A stretch of DNA of 64,000 nt from Arthrobacter sp. Leaf141 (lineage in GTDB: Bacteria; Actinomycetota; Actinomycetes; Actinomycetales; Micrococcaceae): positions 1,198-65,197 of the forward strand of contig NZ_LMOL01000003.1 of assembly GCF_001424565.1 (NCBI RefSeq). The letters run 5' to 3'. The position numbers and the translations under genes were made by a program. Within the stretch, counting starts at the first letter, position 1. The number at the start of each line of letters is the position of its first letter. Below, one piece after another: positions 51,538 through 62,807 of this stretch. A model generated the notes under the pieces. That model worked only from the letters and a program-made list of their open reading frames with translations. It had not been told where the DNA came from and did not search any database.

Positions 51538-54500
51538 TCAGGCAGGCGGGGCGGCGGGGCCGGTCCACGGACTGACCGGGTTGCCCATCCAGTACGTGGC
51601 GGCAGGCACCGATTCGCCGCGCATCACCAGGGATGCCGGGCCTACGGTACCGCCGGCGCCGATGCTGGCCTGTGGCAGGATGACCCCGTGCGGTCCCATG
51701 GTGGCACCGTCTTCGAGCGTAACAGCGTCCAGGCTCATCACCCGGTCGTGGAAAAGGTGGGTCTGGACCACGCAGCCGCGGTTGACTGTTGCGTTGCGGC
51801 CCAGGGTTACCAGGTCCGCTTCCGGCAGCCAGTAGCTCTCGCACCAGGTGCCGGTGCCGATGCTGGCGCCGAGGCTCCGGAGCCACCAGACCAGGGCCGG
51901 GGTGCCGGTGGCTGCGCGGGCGAACCAGGGGGCGCTGACCATCTCGATGAACGTGTCCACCACTTCGTTCCGCCAGATGAAGGAACTCCACAGCGGATGT
52001 TCGCCGGCCCGGATCCTGCCCACCAGGATCCATTTGGCCAGCACGGAAGCCGCGGCGGCCGCGGCCCCGGCCAGGATCATCACCACGCCGCTGAGCAGGG
52101 CGGCCACGGCGTAGTTGAAGGTACCGGCCAGCCAATCGAAGGCGAGCATCACTGCCACGGCGATGCCAACGGTGAGCATCACGGGAATAAACCGGCCCAG
52201 TTCCCAGAGGGTCCTGGCCACTTTGAGCCGGAACGGCGGCTGGAAGGTGCGGGCGTCGTCGGAGGCAATCGCGGTACGCCGCAGCCGGACGGGCGGGCTG
52301 CCCAGCCATGAGGTGCCGGACTTCGCCTTGGCCGGCGTGGCGGACAGGACGGCCACCAGCGAGTTCTTGGGCACGTTCCGGCCCGCGGCCGTCATGCCGG
52401 AGTTGCCCAGGAACGAGCGCTTGCCGATCTTGGCCGGGGCCACACGGAGCCAGCCGCCGTCCAGTTCGTAGGACGCCACCATGGTGTCGTCGGCCAGGAA
52501 CGCGCCTTCGCCCACGGTGGTCATCTTGGGGATCAGCAGGACAGTGGAGGCTTCGACGTTTTTGCCGATTTTGGCGCCCAGGAGGCGCAGCCACACCGGG
52601 GTGAACAGGCTGGCGTAGATGGGGAACAGCAGGTCCCGGGCCAGGTCCAGGACTCGTTCGGTGGCCCACACCTGCCAGCCAACCCGGCTGCGCACCCGGT
52701 GGTGGCCTTCGACCAGCCCGATGCCCAGCAGCCTCGTGGCGGCCAGGATCAGCAGGGCGTTGGTGAGTAACCAGGCCAGCGCTGCCGGTGCCAGCGCCAG
52801 GGCCAAGCCGGGAATCGCGGCAGAAAGCGAGGAGCTGCCCTGGATGAACGGGTACGCCACCGCGAGTGCGGCACCGGCCGCCACGATGGGCAGCAGGGCC
52901 AGGGCCGCCGAGGCCGAGGCAAACCCGGCAAACCACAGCCTGGCCAGGAACCTGCCCTGCGCCGGGGCGTCCGGGAAGGAGTGCCGGGCTTTGCCGCGGC
53001 GCACTGCGGGGGAGCCGGCCACCAGCTGGCCGGCCTTGACCTTCCCCAGCACCGCGGACCCGGCCTCCACCTGCGCCCCGGCACCGATCGAGGCGCCGGG
53101 CATCAGCGTGCTCCGGGCTCCCACCGTGGCGCCTGCACCGATCCGGACGGCGCCGATATGGACGCTGTCGCCGTCGATCCACCAGCCGGACAGGTCCACT
53201 TCCGGTTCCACGTTGGCCCCCGGTCCCAGCGTCAGCAAACCTGTAACCGGCGGCAGCGAATGGAGCTGGACGTCCCGGCCGATCTTCGCGCCAAGGGCCC
53301 TGGCGTAGTAGGGCACCCACGGCGCGCTGGCCAGGCTGATGGCGCCGGAAAGGTCCTGGATCTGCTCGGCCAGCCACAGCCGGAGATGAACCCGGCCCGA
53401 GCGTGGATACGTCCCCGGCCCGACACCGCGCAACAGGAACCGGGCTGCGGCCACCGACATCAGCATCCGGCCGGCCGGGCTGACGAAGAGCAGCCAGGCG
53501 GCGGCCACCCACCACCAGGAAACGGTGGGCGCTGCCGAGAAACCTGCCACCGCCGCGAGCACGTTGTTGGCGGCCATCACGTAGGTCAGCCACCGCATGC
53601 CCACCAGGATGTGCAGCGGGACGCCCATCAAGGTCTGGAAGATCTGCGATTTCCGGGCCGTGGGCCGGACGGGCCGTTCCCTGGCCGGCCCGGCCGTACC
53701 GCCCGGGTTGGACTGCCGGGCCACTTCCACCAGTGCTCCGATGCGGGGCGTGGCGTAGATGTCCGCAACGGTGATGGTGGGGTAGCGCCGGCGCAGGGCC
53801 GAGACCAGTTGCGCGGCGGACAGCGAGCCGCCGCCGTAAGCAAAGAAGTCAGCGTCGAGGGACGTGACCGGGCTGCCCAGCACGGCGCTCCACTGCTCCA
53901 CGATCCAGGCGGCGTCGTCCGGCAGGTTCAATGGGGCGGCATCGGCTGCCGCGGCACCGGCGCCGGCCAGCGGCCAGGGCAGCGCGTGGCGGTCCACCTT
54001 TCCGCTGGTTTTGGTGGGCAGCGAGGGGACCACGGTCAGCAGGGGAACCAGGGCCGCCGGCAGGCTGGTGCCGAGCAGCGCACGGGCTGCAGCCAGGTCG
54101 ATGTCCTGTCCGGAAGCGGGGGCCAGGTATCCCACCAGGATCTGGTTCCCTGCCGCCGTGGTGCGGACGGCCGCCGCGGCGCCGCCCACGTGCGGCAACG
54201 ACTGGAGGGCGGCATCGATCTCGCCGAGTTCGATCCTGCGGCCGCCCAGCTTGACCTGTTCGTCCGCGCGGCCCTGGAAGATCAGGCCGGCCTGCTCGTA
54301 CTTGACCAGGTCGCCGGAGCGGTAGGCGCGTTTCCAGCCGAGGCTGGGCATGGGGGCGTACTTCTCGGCGTCCTTGGCGGGGTCGAGGTAGCGGGCCAGG
54401 CCTACGCCGCCGATGATCAGCTCACCGACTTCCCCTTCGGCAACGGGCACCCCATCGGCGTCCACCACTGCCAGGTCCCAGCCGTCCAGCGGCAGCCCGA

Positions 54501-55587
54501 TCCGGACCGGCCCGGGGCCGCCCAGCGGGGCAGCGCAGGCAACCACTGTCGCTTCCGTGGGGCCGTAGGTGTTCCAGACTTCGCGGCCATCCACGGCCAG
54601 GCGTTCGGCGAGTTCCGGCGGGCAGGCTTCGCCGCCGAAAATCAGCAACCGGACGCTCTCCAGCGATTCCGCGGGCCACAGCGCCGCCAGCGTGGGGACT
54701 GTGGAGACTGCCGTGATGCCGTGGCTGATCAGCCACGGGCCAAGGTCCATTCCGGTGCGCACTAGGGCCCGCGGGGCGGGCACCAGGGCTGCACCGTGGC
54801 GCCAGGCCAGCCACATCTCCTCGCAGGAAGCGTCAAAGGCCACCGACAGCCCGGCCAGGACCCGGTCCTGTGGCCCCAACGGCTCCCCGGTCAGGAAAAT
54901 CCGGGCTTCGGCGTCCACAAACGCGGCGGCCGACCGGTGTTGGACGGCCACCCCCTTGGGCGTACCGGTTGAGCCGGACGTAAAAATGATCCAGGCGTCG
55001 TCGTCCGGGCCCGGCGGCCGCGCACCGGCAAAAGGCCCGGTGCGTCCGGTGCCGGACAGGACTCCGCCCGTACCCAGCACCCCCGCCACCTTGGCTTCAC
55101 CGAACACCAGGCGGGCCCGTTCGTCGGGATCGTCAGCGTCCACGGGCACGTAGGCGGCGCCCACCAGCAGCACCGCGAGGATGGCGATGTAAAGCTCGTT
55201 GGTGCCGGAGGGGATCCGCACCCCGATCCGGTCCCCGGCGCCCACCCCCGCCTGGTGCAGCTGCAGCGCCGCAGCCCGGACTTCCACCAGAAGCTGGGCG
55301 TAACTGAGGGACTGCCGGCCGTCGTCTAGCGCGGAAGCGTCGGGGTAGCGGGCCGCCGTGTCCTGGAGGATGTCGATCAGGGTGCGGACCGGCGGGGTTG
55401 CCGGGAGGCCGGGCAGCTGCGGGGCGTGGACCAGGTCCCCGCCGGGCAAAGTTCCGGGCGCAGCATCCGCGGGTCCGGGCTGGCCGGGCACCCCCGGAGC
55501 CGGCCCCTCCGGTGGCGCCAAAGGCGCCGCAGCGGAGGTTGCCGGGCCGGAAAGGATGTTCCCCGAAGGGGCATGCTGCGAAGTCAC
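51538..55587 (-). CDS. Pls/PosA-type non-ribosomal peptide synthetase (cationic homopolymer synthetase-like)
   Basis: 1349 residues from GTG 55587. The adenylation domain spans about residues 65-540: A3 IIFTSGSTGTPKGV, A4 AFDAS, A5 NTYGPTEAT, A7 YRSGDLVK, A8 GRADEQVKLGGRRIELGEID and A10 Lys530. A hand alignment to GrsA gives specificity residues D252-A253-E256-S295-I316-G318-T340-V348-V349-K530, close to the published lysine code. The carrier serine is Ser588 (GGGSLS). The rest has six hydrophobic segments in three pairs, separated by three hexapeptide-repeat (left-handed beta-helix-like) domains near 765-865, 1000-1100 and 1238-1340. No ordinary condensation or thioesterase domain is present. 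This is the layout of epsilon-poly-L-lysine synthetase. The product is not known. Confidence 0.88.
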   Translation of the reverse strand: MTSQHAPSGNILSGPATSAAAPLAPPEGPAPGVPGQPGPADAAPGTLPGGDLVHAPQLPGLPATPPVRTLIDILQDTAARYPDASALDDGRQSLSYAQLLVEVRAAALQLHQAGVGAGDRIGVRIPSGTNELYIAILAVLLVGAAYVPVDADDPDERARLVFGEAKVAGVLGTGGVLSGTGRTGPFAGARPPGPDDDAWIIFTSGSTGTPKGVAVQHRSAAAFVDAEARIFLTGEPLGPQDRVLAGLSVAFDASCEEMWLAWRHGAALVPAPRALVRTGMDLGPWLISHGITAVSTVPTLAALWPAESLESVRLLIFGGEACPPELAERLAVDGREVWNTYGPTEATVVACAAPLGGPGPVRIGLPLDGWDLAVVDADGVPVAEGEVGELIIGGVGLARYLDPAKDAEKYAPMPSLGWKRAYRSGDLVKYEQAGLIFQGRADEQVKLGGRRIELGEIDAALQSLPHVGGAAAAVRTTAAGNQILVGYLAPASGQDIDLAAARALLGTSLPAALVPLLTVVPSLPTKTSGKVDRHALPWPLAGAGAAAADAAPLNLPDDAAWIVEQWSAVLGSPVTSLDADFFAYGGGSLSAAQLVSALRRRYPTITVADIYATPRIGALVEVARQSNPGGTAGPARERPVRPTARKSQIFQTLMGVPLHILVGMRWLTYVMAANNVLAAVAGFSAAPTVSWWWVAAAWLLFVSPAGRMLMSVAAARFLLRGVGPGTYPRSGRVHLRLWLAEQIQDLSGAISLASAPWVPYYARALGAKIGRDVQLHSLPPVTGLLTLGPGANVEPEVDLSGWWIDGDSVHIGAVRIGAGATVGARSTLMPGASIGAGAQVEAGSAVLGKVKAGQLVAGSPAVRRGKARHSFPDAPAQGRFLARLWFAGFASASAALALLPIVAAGAALAVAYPFIQGSSSLSAAIPGLALALAPAALAWLLTNALLILAATRLLGIGLVEGHHRVRSRVGWQVWATERVLDLARDLLFPIYASLFTPVWLRLLGAKIGKNVEASTVLLIPKMTTVGEGAFLADDTMVASYELDGGWLRVAPAKIGKRSFLGNSGMTAAGRNVPKNSLVAVLSATPAKAKSGTSWLGSPPVRLRRTAIASDDARTFQPPFRLKVARTLWELGRFIPVMLTVGIAVAVMLAFDWLAGTFNYAVAALLSGVVMILAGAAAAAASVLAKWILVGRIRAGEHPLWSSFIWRNEVVDTFIEMVSAPWFARAATGTPALVWWLRSLGASIGTGTWCESYWLPEADLVTLGRNATVNRGCVVQTHLFHDRVMSLDAVTLEDGATMGPHGVILPQASIGAGGTVGPASLVMRGESVPAATYWMGNPVSPWTGPAAPPA

Positions 55588-55599
55588 CCGGGCATTGTG
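55588..55599 (-). promoter_or_regulatory. Possible leaderless promoter of the Pls-like gene
   Basis: On the minus strand CACAAT, six bases, then GTG 55587. The hexamer departs from TANNNT at its first base, so the assignment is weaker than at other genes. No ribosome-binding site is visible before the GTG. Confidence 0.4.
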
Positions 55600-55691
55600 C
55601 CTGCGCCAGATGAACGGAAGGTGTCCGTGACGGCGGTTTACGTCCCGCTCCCGGAACGTCTGTGTGTCCGCTGTTCCATCCCGGGACGTGC

Positions 55692-56657
55692 CTAGGGCAC
55701 CAGGAGGACCTTGCCGGTGGTCCGGCGGCCCTCGAGGTCGCGGTGTGCCTGTGCCGCGTCGGCGAGGCTGTACTGTGCGCCGATCCGGACTTTCAGGCTG
55801 CCGTCGGCGGCTGCCGCGAAGACCTCGCCCGAACGCCAGCGCCGCTCGGCGGCGTCCTGCAGGTAGTGCGCCATGGTGGGCCGGGTCAGGAACAGGGAGC
55901 CGCCGGCGTTAAGGCGCTGCGGGTCAACCGCGGGCACCGGCCCTGATGCGGCCCCAAAAAGGACCAGGGTGCCGCGGATGCGCAGCGCCGCCAGTGAGCC
56001 ATCGAACGTATCCTTGCCCACGCCGTCGTACACCACGTCCGCGCCGGTGCCCCCGGTGATGTCCCGGACTTTGTCCGCGAATCCGTCGTACCGGAGCACA
56101 TGGTCAGCCCCGGCGCCGGCTGCCAGTTCCGCCTTCGCGTCGCTGGAGACAGTGGTGATGACCCTGGCGCCGCGGGCCTTGAGCAGCTGGATCAGCAGCA
56201 GGCCAACCCCGCCCGCGCCGGCATGGAGCAGGACCGTGTGGCCGGCGGCCACCTTGAACGTCGAGTTCATCAGGTAGTGGGCGGTGATGCCCTGCAGCGG
56301 CAGGGCGGCGGCCGTCAGGTCATCCACACCGTCGGGAACGGGCAGTGCCGCTTCTTCGGGAACCAGGGCGTAACCGGCGTAGCACGCGATGCCCTCCGCG
56401 GTGGCGATCCGGTCTCCGGCGGTAAAGTCCTTGACTCCGGCGCCCACAGATTCCACGGTGCCTGCTGCTTCGGAACCGGGCGTGAAGGGATAGGGAACCT
56501 GGTAGGCGCCGCTGCGCTTGTAGGTATCAATGAAATTGACGCCCGCGGCGCCCACTTTGATGAGCAGCTGTCCGGAGCCCGGCGTGGGCCGCTCAACGTC
56601 CTGGTACTCCAGTACTTCCGGTCCGCCGGCCTGCCGTGCGACGATTGCGTGCGTCAT
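55692..56657 (-). CDS. Quinone oxidoreductase-like NAD(P)-binding protein (Qor type)
   Basis: 321 residues of the zinc-free medium-chain dehydrogenase group. Visible blocks are GVNFIDTYKRSGAYQ and PFTPGSEAAGTVESVGAGVKDFTAGDRIA, the nucleotide-binding HAGAGGVGLLLIQLLKARGA, and YDGVGKDTFDGSLAALRIRGTLVLFGAASG. ATG 56657 begins the conserved sequence and has GAAAGAGAG upstream; a further 40 upstream codons lack family character. It is divergent from argC with 149 bases between. Confidence 0.9.
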   Translation of the reverse strand: MTHAIVARQAGGPEVLEYQDVERPTPGSGQLLIKVGAAGVNFIDTYKRSGAYQVPYPFTPGSEAAGTVESVGAGVKDFTAGDRIATAEGIACYAGYALVPEEAALPVPDGVDDLTAAALPLQGITAHYLMNSTFKVAAGHTVLLHAGAGGVGLLLIQLLKARGARVITTVSSDAKAELAAGAGADHVLRYDGFADKVRDITGGTGADVVYDGVGKDTFDGSLAALRIRGTLVLFGAASGPVPAVDPQRLNAGGSLFLTRPTMAHYLQDAAERRWRSGEVFAAAADGSLKVRIGAQYSLADAAQAHRDLEGRRTTGKVLLVP

Positions 56658-56757
56658 AGCTCTCTTTCCCCGGGACCGGCGTTTCCGGCCCGGCTGCCGC
56701 TTCCATCCTAGGTTCTGCCCCCATCGGCGGGGCAAGGGGGCCGCCCTCCGGCGGCGG

Positions 56758-59001
<2,244 letters not shown>

Positions 59002-59020
59002 CCCACGCCCGGAGGCACGC

Positions 59021-59974
59021 ATGAACACCGAAACCCGCGAAAACACCTCGATGCTGGACGCGCAAAGCAAAGCCGGCACGCTGATTGAAGCCCTGCCCTG
59101 GATCCAGCGTTTCGCCGGGACCACCATGGTGATCAAGTACGGCGGCAACGCCATGGTCAACGACGAGCTCCGGCGTGCCTTCGCCGAGGACGTGGTGTTC
59201 CTGCACCACGTGGGCATCCACCCCGTGGTGGTCCACGGCGGCGGCCCGCAGATCAACTCCATGCTGGCGCGCCTGGGCATTGAATCCGAGTTCAAGGGCG
59301 GACTGCGCGTCACCACGCCGGAGGCCATGGACGTGGTCCGCATGGTCCTGACCGGCCAGGTGGGCCGGGAGCTGGTGGGACTCATCAACTCCCACGGTCC
59401 GTACGCGGTGGGCATGTCCGGGGAAGACGGCGGCCTGCTCCGCGCCGTCAGGACCGGAACCGTGGTTGACGGCGAAGACGTGGACCTGGGCCTGGTGGGC
59501 GAAGTAGTGGGGGTGAACCCGGAAGGCATCCTCGACATCCTCGCCGCCGGCCGCATCCCGGTGATCTCCACCGTTGCCCCCGAAATCGAAGCCGGCGCCG
59601 ATCCTGCCGACAGCCGGGTCCAGACCACCGGCCAGGTGCTCAACGTCAACGCCGACACCGCCGCGGCTGCCCTCGCCGAAGCCCTGGGCGCCTCCAAGCT
59701 GGTCATCCTCACCGACGTCGAGGGCCTGTACGCCAACTGGCCGGACAAGTCCTCGCTCATCTCCTCGCTGAAGGCCTCGGACCTCCGGGACCTCCTGCCC
59801 ACGCTGGAGTCGGGGATGATCCCCAAAATGGAAGCCTGCCTCAAGGCAGTGGACGGCGGGGTGGAACGGGCGCATATCGTTGATGGCCGCCTGCCGCACT
59901 CCATGCTCCTTGAAACCTTCACCACCGCCGGCATCGGCACCCAGGTGGTTCCCGACCAGGAAGTGAGCGCATGA
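59021..59974 (+). CDS. argB: Acetylglutamate kinase ArgB
   Basis: 317 residues. Amino-acid kinase fold. The nucleotide and substrate motifs are [26 protein letters not shown] and [15 protein letters not shown], with GGMIPK-type [17 protein letters not shown] near the end. A 25-residue N-terminal helix is typical of arginine-inhibited hexameric forms. GGAGG lies 7 bases upstream of ATG 59021. It overlaps argD by 4 bases. Confidence 0.96.
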   Translation: MNTETRENTSMLDAQSKAGTLIEALPWIQRFAGTTMVIKYGGNAMVNDELRRAFAEDVVFLHHVGIHPVVVHGGGPQINSMLARLGIESEFKGGLRVTTPEAMDVVRMVLTGQVGRELVGLINSHGPYAVGMSGEDGGLLRAVRTGTVVDGEDVDLGLVGEVVGVNPEGILDILAAGRIPVISTVAPEIEAGADPADSRVQTTGQVLNVNADTAAAALAEALGASKLVILTDVEGLYANWPDKSSLISSLKASDLRDLLPTLESGMIPKMEACLKAVDGGVERAHIVDGRLPHSMLLETFTTAGIGTQVVPDQEVSA

Positions 59975-61239
59975 ACGACACTGTTGACATGGGTCCGGCC
60001 GGGCCTGACGCCAAAGCATCCGTGATGACCGGAATGGGCAGCGGCGCCGAGTGGCTGTCCCGCTACTCAAGTTCCCTGATGGGTGTCTTCGGCACCCCGC
60101 AACGGGTCCTGGTGCGCGGCGCCGGCTGCCTGGTCTGGGACGCCGACGGCAAGGAATACCTTGACCTCCTGGGAGGCATCGCCGTCAACGCGCTGGGCCA
60201 CGCCCACCCGTTCGTGACCTCCGTGATCGCCAGCCAGCTGGCCACCCTGGGCCACGTCTCCAACTTCTTCACCAGCCCCACCCAGATCGCGCTGGCCGAG
60301 AAGCTGCTGGCCCTGGCCAAGGCACCGGCCGGCTCCAAGGTTTTTTTCGCCAATTCCGGCACCGAAGCCGTGGAGGCCGCCTTCAAGCTGGCCCGCCGCA
60401 ACACCGGCACAGCGGACGCACCACGGACCAAGGTCATTGCGCTGGAGGGCGCCTTCCACGGCCGCACCATGGGCGCCCTGGCCCTCACAGCCAAGGAAGC
60501 GTACCGGGCACCCTTCGAACCGCTGCCCGGCGGCGTGGTGCATATCCCCTTCGGCGACCTCGAAGCCCTGCGTGCCGCCGTCGACCATTCCACTGCGGCC
60601 GTGTTCCTGGAACCCATCCAGGGTGAAGCCGGTGTCCGGCCGCTGAGCGCCGAATACCTGCAGGCCGCCCGCCGGCTCACCACCGAGGCCGGCGCGCTGC
60701 TGATCCTCGACGAGGTCCAGACCGGTGTAGGCCGGACCGGCACCTGGCTGGCCAGCGAAGACGCCGGAATTGTTCCGGACGCCATCACCCTGGCCAAGGG
60801 CCTGGGCGGCGGGTTCCCCATCGGCGCGCTGCTGACCATGGGGGAGAAGCCGTCCGCCCTGTTGTCCGCCGGCCAGCACGGCACCACCTTCGGCGGCAAC
60901 CCGGTGGCAACGGCCGCTGCCCTGGCAACACTGCACGCCATCGAAAACCAGCACGTCCTGGCCAACGTCAACACCGTGGGGGAACACCTGCGCGCCGGCC
61001 TGGCCGCCGTTCCCGGCGTGACCGGCGTCCGCGGCAGGGGACTGCTGATCGGCTTCGACCTCGACGCCGACGTGGCACCGGCAGTGGTCCAGGCCGGCCT
61101 GGACGCGGGGTTCATCGTTAACGCCCCCGGCCCGCACACCATCCGCCTGGCACCCCCGCTGGTCCTGACGACCGCCCAGGCAGAGACCTTCCTCGCCGCC
61201 TTCCCGGCCATCCTCCAGACTGCTAAGGACGCCCAGTGA
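59971..61239 (+). CDS. argD: Acetylornithine aminotransferase ArgD
   Basis: 422 residues. PLP-dependent class III aminotransferase. Signatures: [65 protein letters not shown] and the PLP lysine in [16 protein letters not shown]. It may also act on succinyl-diaminopimelate, as in other bacteria. It overlaps argB and argF by 4 bases each. Confidence 0.95.
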   Translation: MNDTVDMGPAGPDAKASVMTGMGSGAEWLSRYSSSLMGVFGTPQRVLVRGAGCLVWDADGKEYLDLLGGIAVNALGHAHPFVTSVIASQLATLGHVSNFFTSPTQIALAEKLLALAKAPAGSKVFFANSGTEAVEAAFKLARRNTGTADAPRTKVIALEGAFHGRTMGALALTAKEAYRAPFEPLPGGVVHIPFGDLEALRAAVDHSTAAVFLEPIQGEAGVRPLSAEYLQAARRLTTEAGALLILDEVQTGVGRTGTWLASEDAGIVPDAITLAKGLGGGFPIGALLTMGEKPSALLSAGQHGTTFGGNPVATAAALATLHAIENQHVLANVNTVGEHLRAGLAAVPGVTGVRGRGLLIGFDLDADVAPAVVQAGLDAGFIVNAPGPHTIRLAPPLVLTTAQAETFLAAFPAILQTAKDAQ

Positions 61240-62231
61240 CAGCAACCCCAACCCGGCACTTCCTCAAGGACACCGACCTCAGCCCGGCTGAGCAGGCGGA
61301 GGTCCTGGACCTTGCAGTCCGCATGAAAGCCGCGCCGTACAGCGTCCAGCCGTTCGCCGCGGAAGGCAACGGCCGCAAAACGGTAGCGGTGATCTTCGAC
61401 AAGACCTCCACCCGCACCCGGGTCTCGTTCGCCACCGGCATCGCCGACATGGGCGGCAACGCCCTGATCATCAACCCCGGCGAGGCACAGATCGGGCACA
61501 AGGAATCCGTGGCGGACACCGCCAAGGTCCTGGAGCGTATGGTCTCCACCATCGTGTGGCGGACCGGGGCGCACACCGGACTCATGGCCATGGCGGAAAA
61601 CTCCAGGGTGCCCGTCATCAACGCACTGTGCGATGACTACCACCCGTGCCAGCTCCTGGCGGACCTGCTGACCGTCAAGGAGCACAAGGGCCCGCTGCAG
61701 GGCCTCACCATGGCCTACCTCGGCGATTCCGCCAACAACATGGCCAACTCCTACCTGCTGGCCGGGGTCACCGCCGGCATGCACGTCCGGATCGCCGGTC
61801 CCGAAGGCTACCTTCCCACCGCGGAGATCGTGGCCGCCGCAGAGGAGCGGGCTGCCCTGACAGGCGGCTCCGTCCTGGTCACCACCGATGCCACCGAAGC
61901 CCTCACCGGCGCGGACGTGGTGGCCACCGACACCTGGGTCTCCATGGGCCAGGAAGCGGAAAAGGAAGCCAGGATGCAGCTGTTCCGGAAGTACTCCGTC
62001 GACGAGGCGGCCATGTCCCTCGCCGCGGACGACGCCGTGGTGCTGCATTGCCTTCCCGCTTACCGCGGCTACGAGATCTCCGCCGGCGTCATCGACGGTC
62101 CGCAGTCCATCGTCTGGGACGAGGCAGAGAACCGGCTGCACGCCCAGAAGGCCCTGATGGCCTGGCTGCTGCACCGGTCCGGCCTGGCAGTGGTGGCTGG
62201 CCTTGAGCCCGTGGCGGCTGGCAGCCAGTGA
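61236..62231 (+). CDS. argF: Ornithine carbamoyltransferase ArgF
   Basis: 331 residues from GTG 61236. The carbamoyl-phosphate site is DKTSTRTRVSFATGIADMGG. The ornithine-binding HPCQLLADLLT and the catalytic HCLPAYRGYEIS are present. It overlaps argD and argR by 4 bases, part of a continuous translationally coupled operon. Confidence 0.96.
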   Translation: MTATPTRHFLKDTDLSPAEQAEVLDLAVRMKAAPYSVQPFAAEGNGRKTVAVIFDKTSTRTRVSFATGIADMGGNALIINPGEAQIGHKESVADTAKVLERMVSTIVWRTGAHTGLMAMAENSRVPVINALCDDYHPCQLLADLLTVKEHKGPLQGLTMAYLGDSANNMANSYLLAGVTAGMHVRIAGPEGYLPTAEIVAAAEERAALTGGSVLVTTDATEALTGADVVATDTWVSMGQEAEKEARMQLFRKYSVDEAAMSLAADDAVVLHCLPAYRGYEISAGVIDGPQSIVWDEAENRLHAQKALMAWLLHRSGLAVVAGLEPVAAGSQ

Positions 62232-62758
62232 CCGTCCCGTCAGCCGGGCCCGCCTCCAGCCCGGCCACCAAAACGGCCCGCCAGGCCCGGATCACGGCCC
62301 TGCTCACGGGCCAGTCCGTGCGCTCCCAGGCGGAGCTTGCGGCGCTGCTGGCGGACGACGGCGTCCAGGTCACCCAGGCCACCCTGTCCAGGGACCTGGT
62401 GGAGCTCGGCGCCGTCCGGGTCCGCGGCCAGGAGGGCGTGCTGGTTTACGCAGTCCCGGGTGAAGGCGGGGAACGGGCCGCCAAAAGCGGGGTGAGCCAG
62501 GAAATCCTGGACGCCCGGCTGGCCCGGCTCTGCAGCGAACTGCTGGTCACGGCGGAAGCCTCGGCCAACATCGCCGTCCTCCGCACCCCGCCCGGCGCGG
62601 CGAACTTTCTGGCTCTCGCAATCGACCATTCGGTGATGCCGTCCATCCTGGGCACCATCGCCGGTGACGACACCGTCCTGCTGGTCTCCCGGGACCCCCT
62701 GGGCGGACCCGACCTCGCCGCGCGCTTCCTGCAGCTGGCCGAGGAAGCCGGGCAATAA
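62228..62758 (+). CDS. argR: Arginine repressor ArgR
   Basis: 176 residues from GTG 62228. The N-terminal winged helix is ARITALLTGQSVRSQAELAALLADDGVQVTQATLSRDLVELGAVRVR. The C-terminal arginine-binding hexamer domain is VLRTPPGAANFLALAIDHSVMPSILGTIAGDDTVLLVSR. It is encoded within the operon it should repress through the boxes upstream of argC, forming a feedback loop. argG follows after 49 bases. Confidence 0.95.
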   Translation: MTVPSAGPASSPATKTARQARITALLTGQSVRSQAELAALLADDGVQVTQATLSRDLVELGAVRVRGQEGVLVYAVPGEGGERAAKSGVSQEILDARLARLCSELLVTAEASANIAVLRTPPGAANFLALAIDHSVMPSILGTIAGDDTVLLVSRDPLGGPDLAARFLQLAEEAGQ

Positions 62759-62807
62759 GCTTGATGGCAACAACACCAACCAAACCCTCAATTCAAGGAG
62801 CATTTAA

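Noticed and set aside
60063-62174. A 703-codon open frame antisense to argD and argF
   Set aside because: High GC with strong third-position bias keeps antisense frames open. The product is low-complexity and the sense strand holds two clear enzymes.
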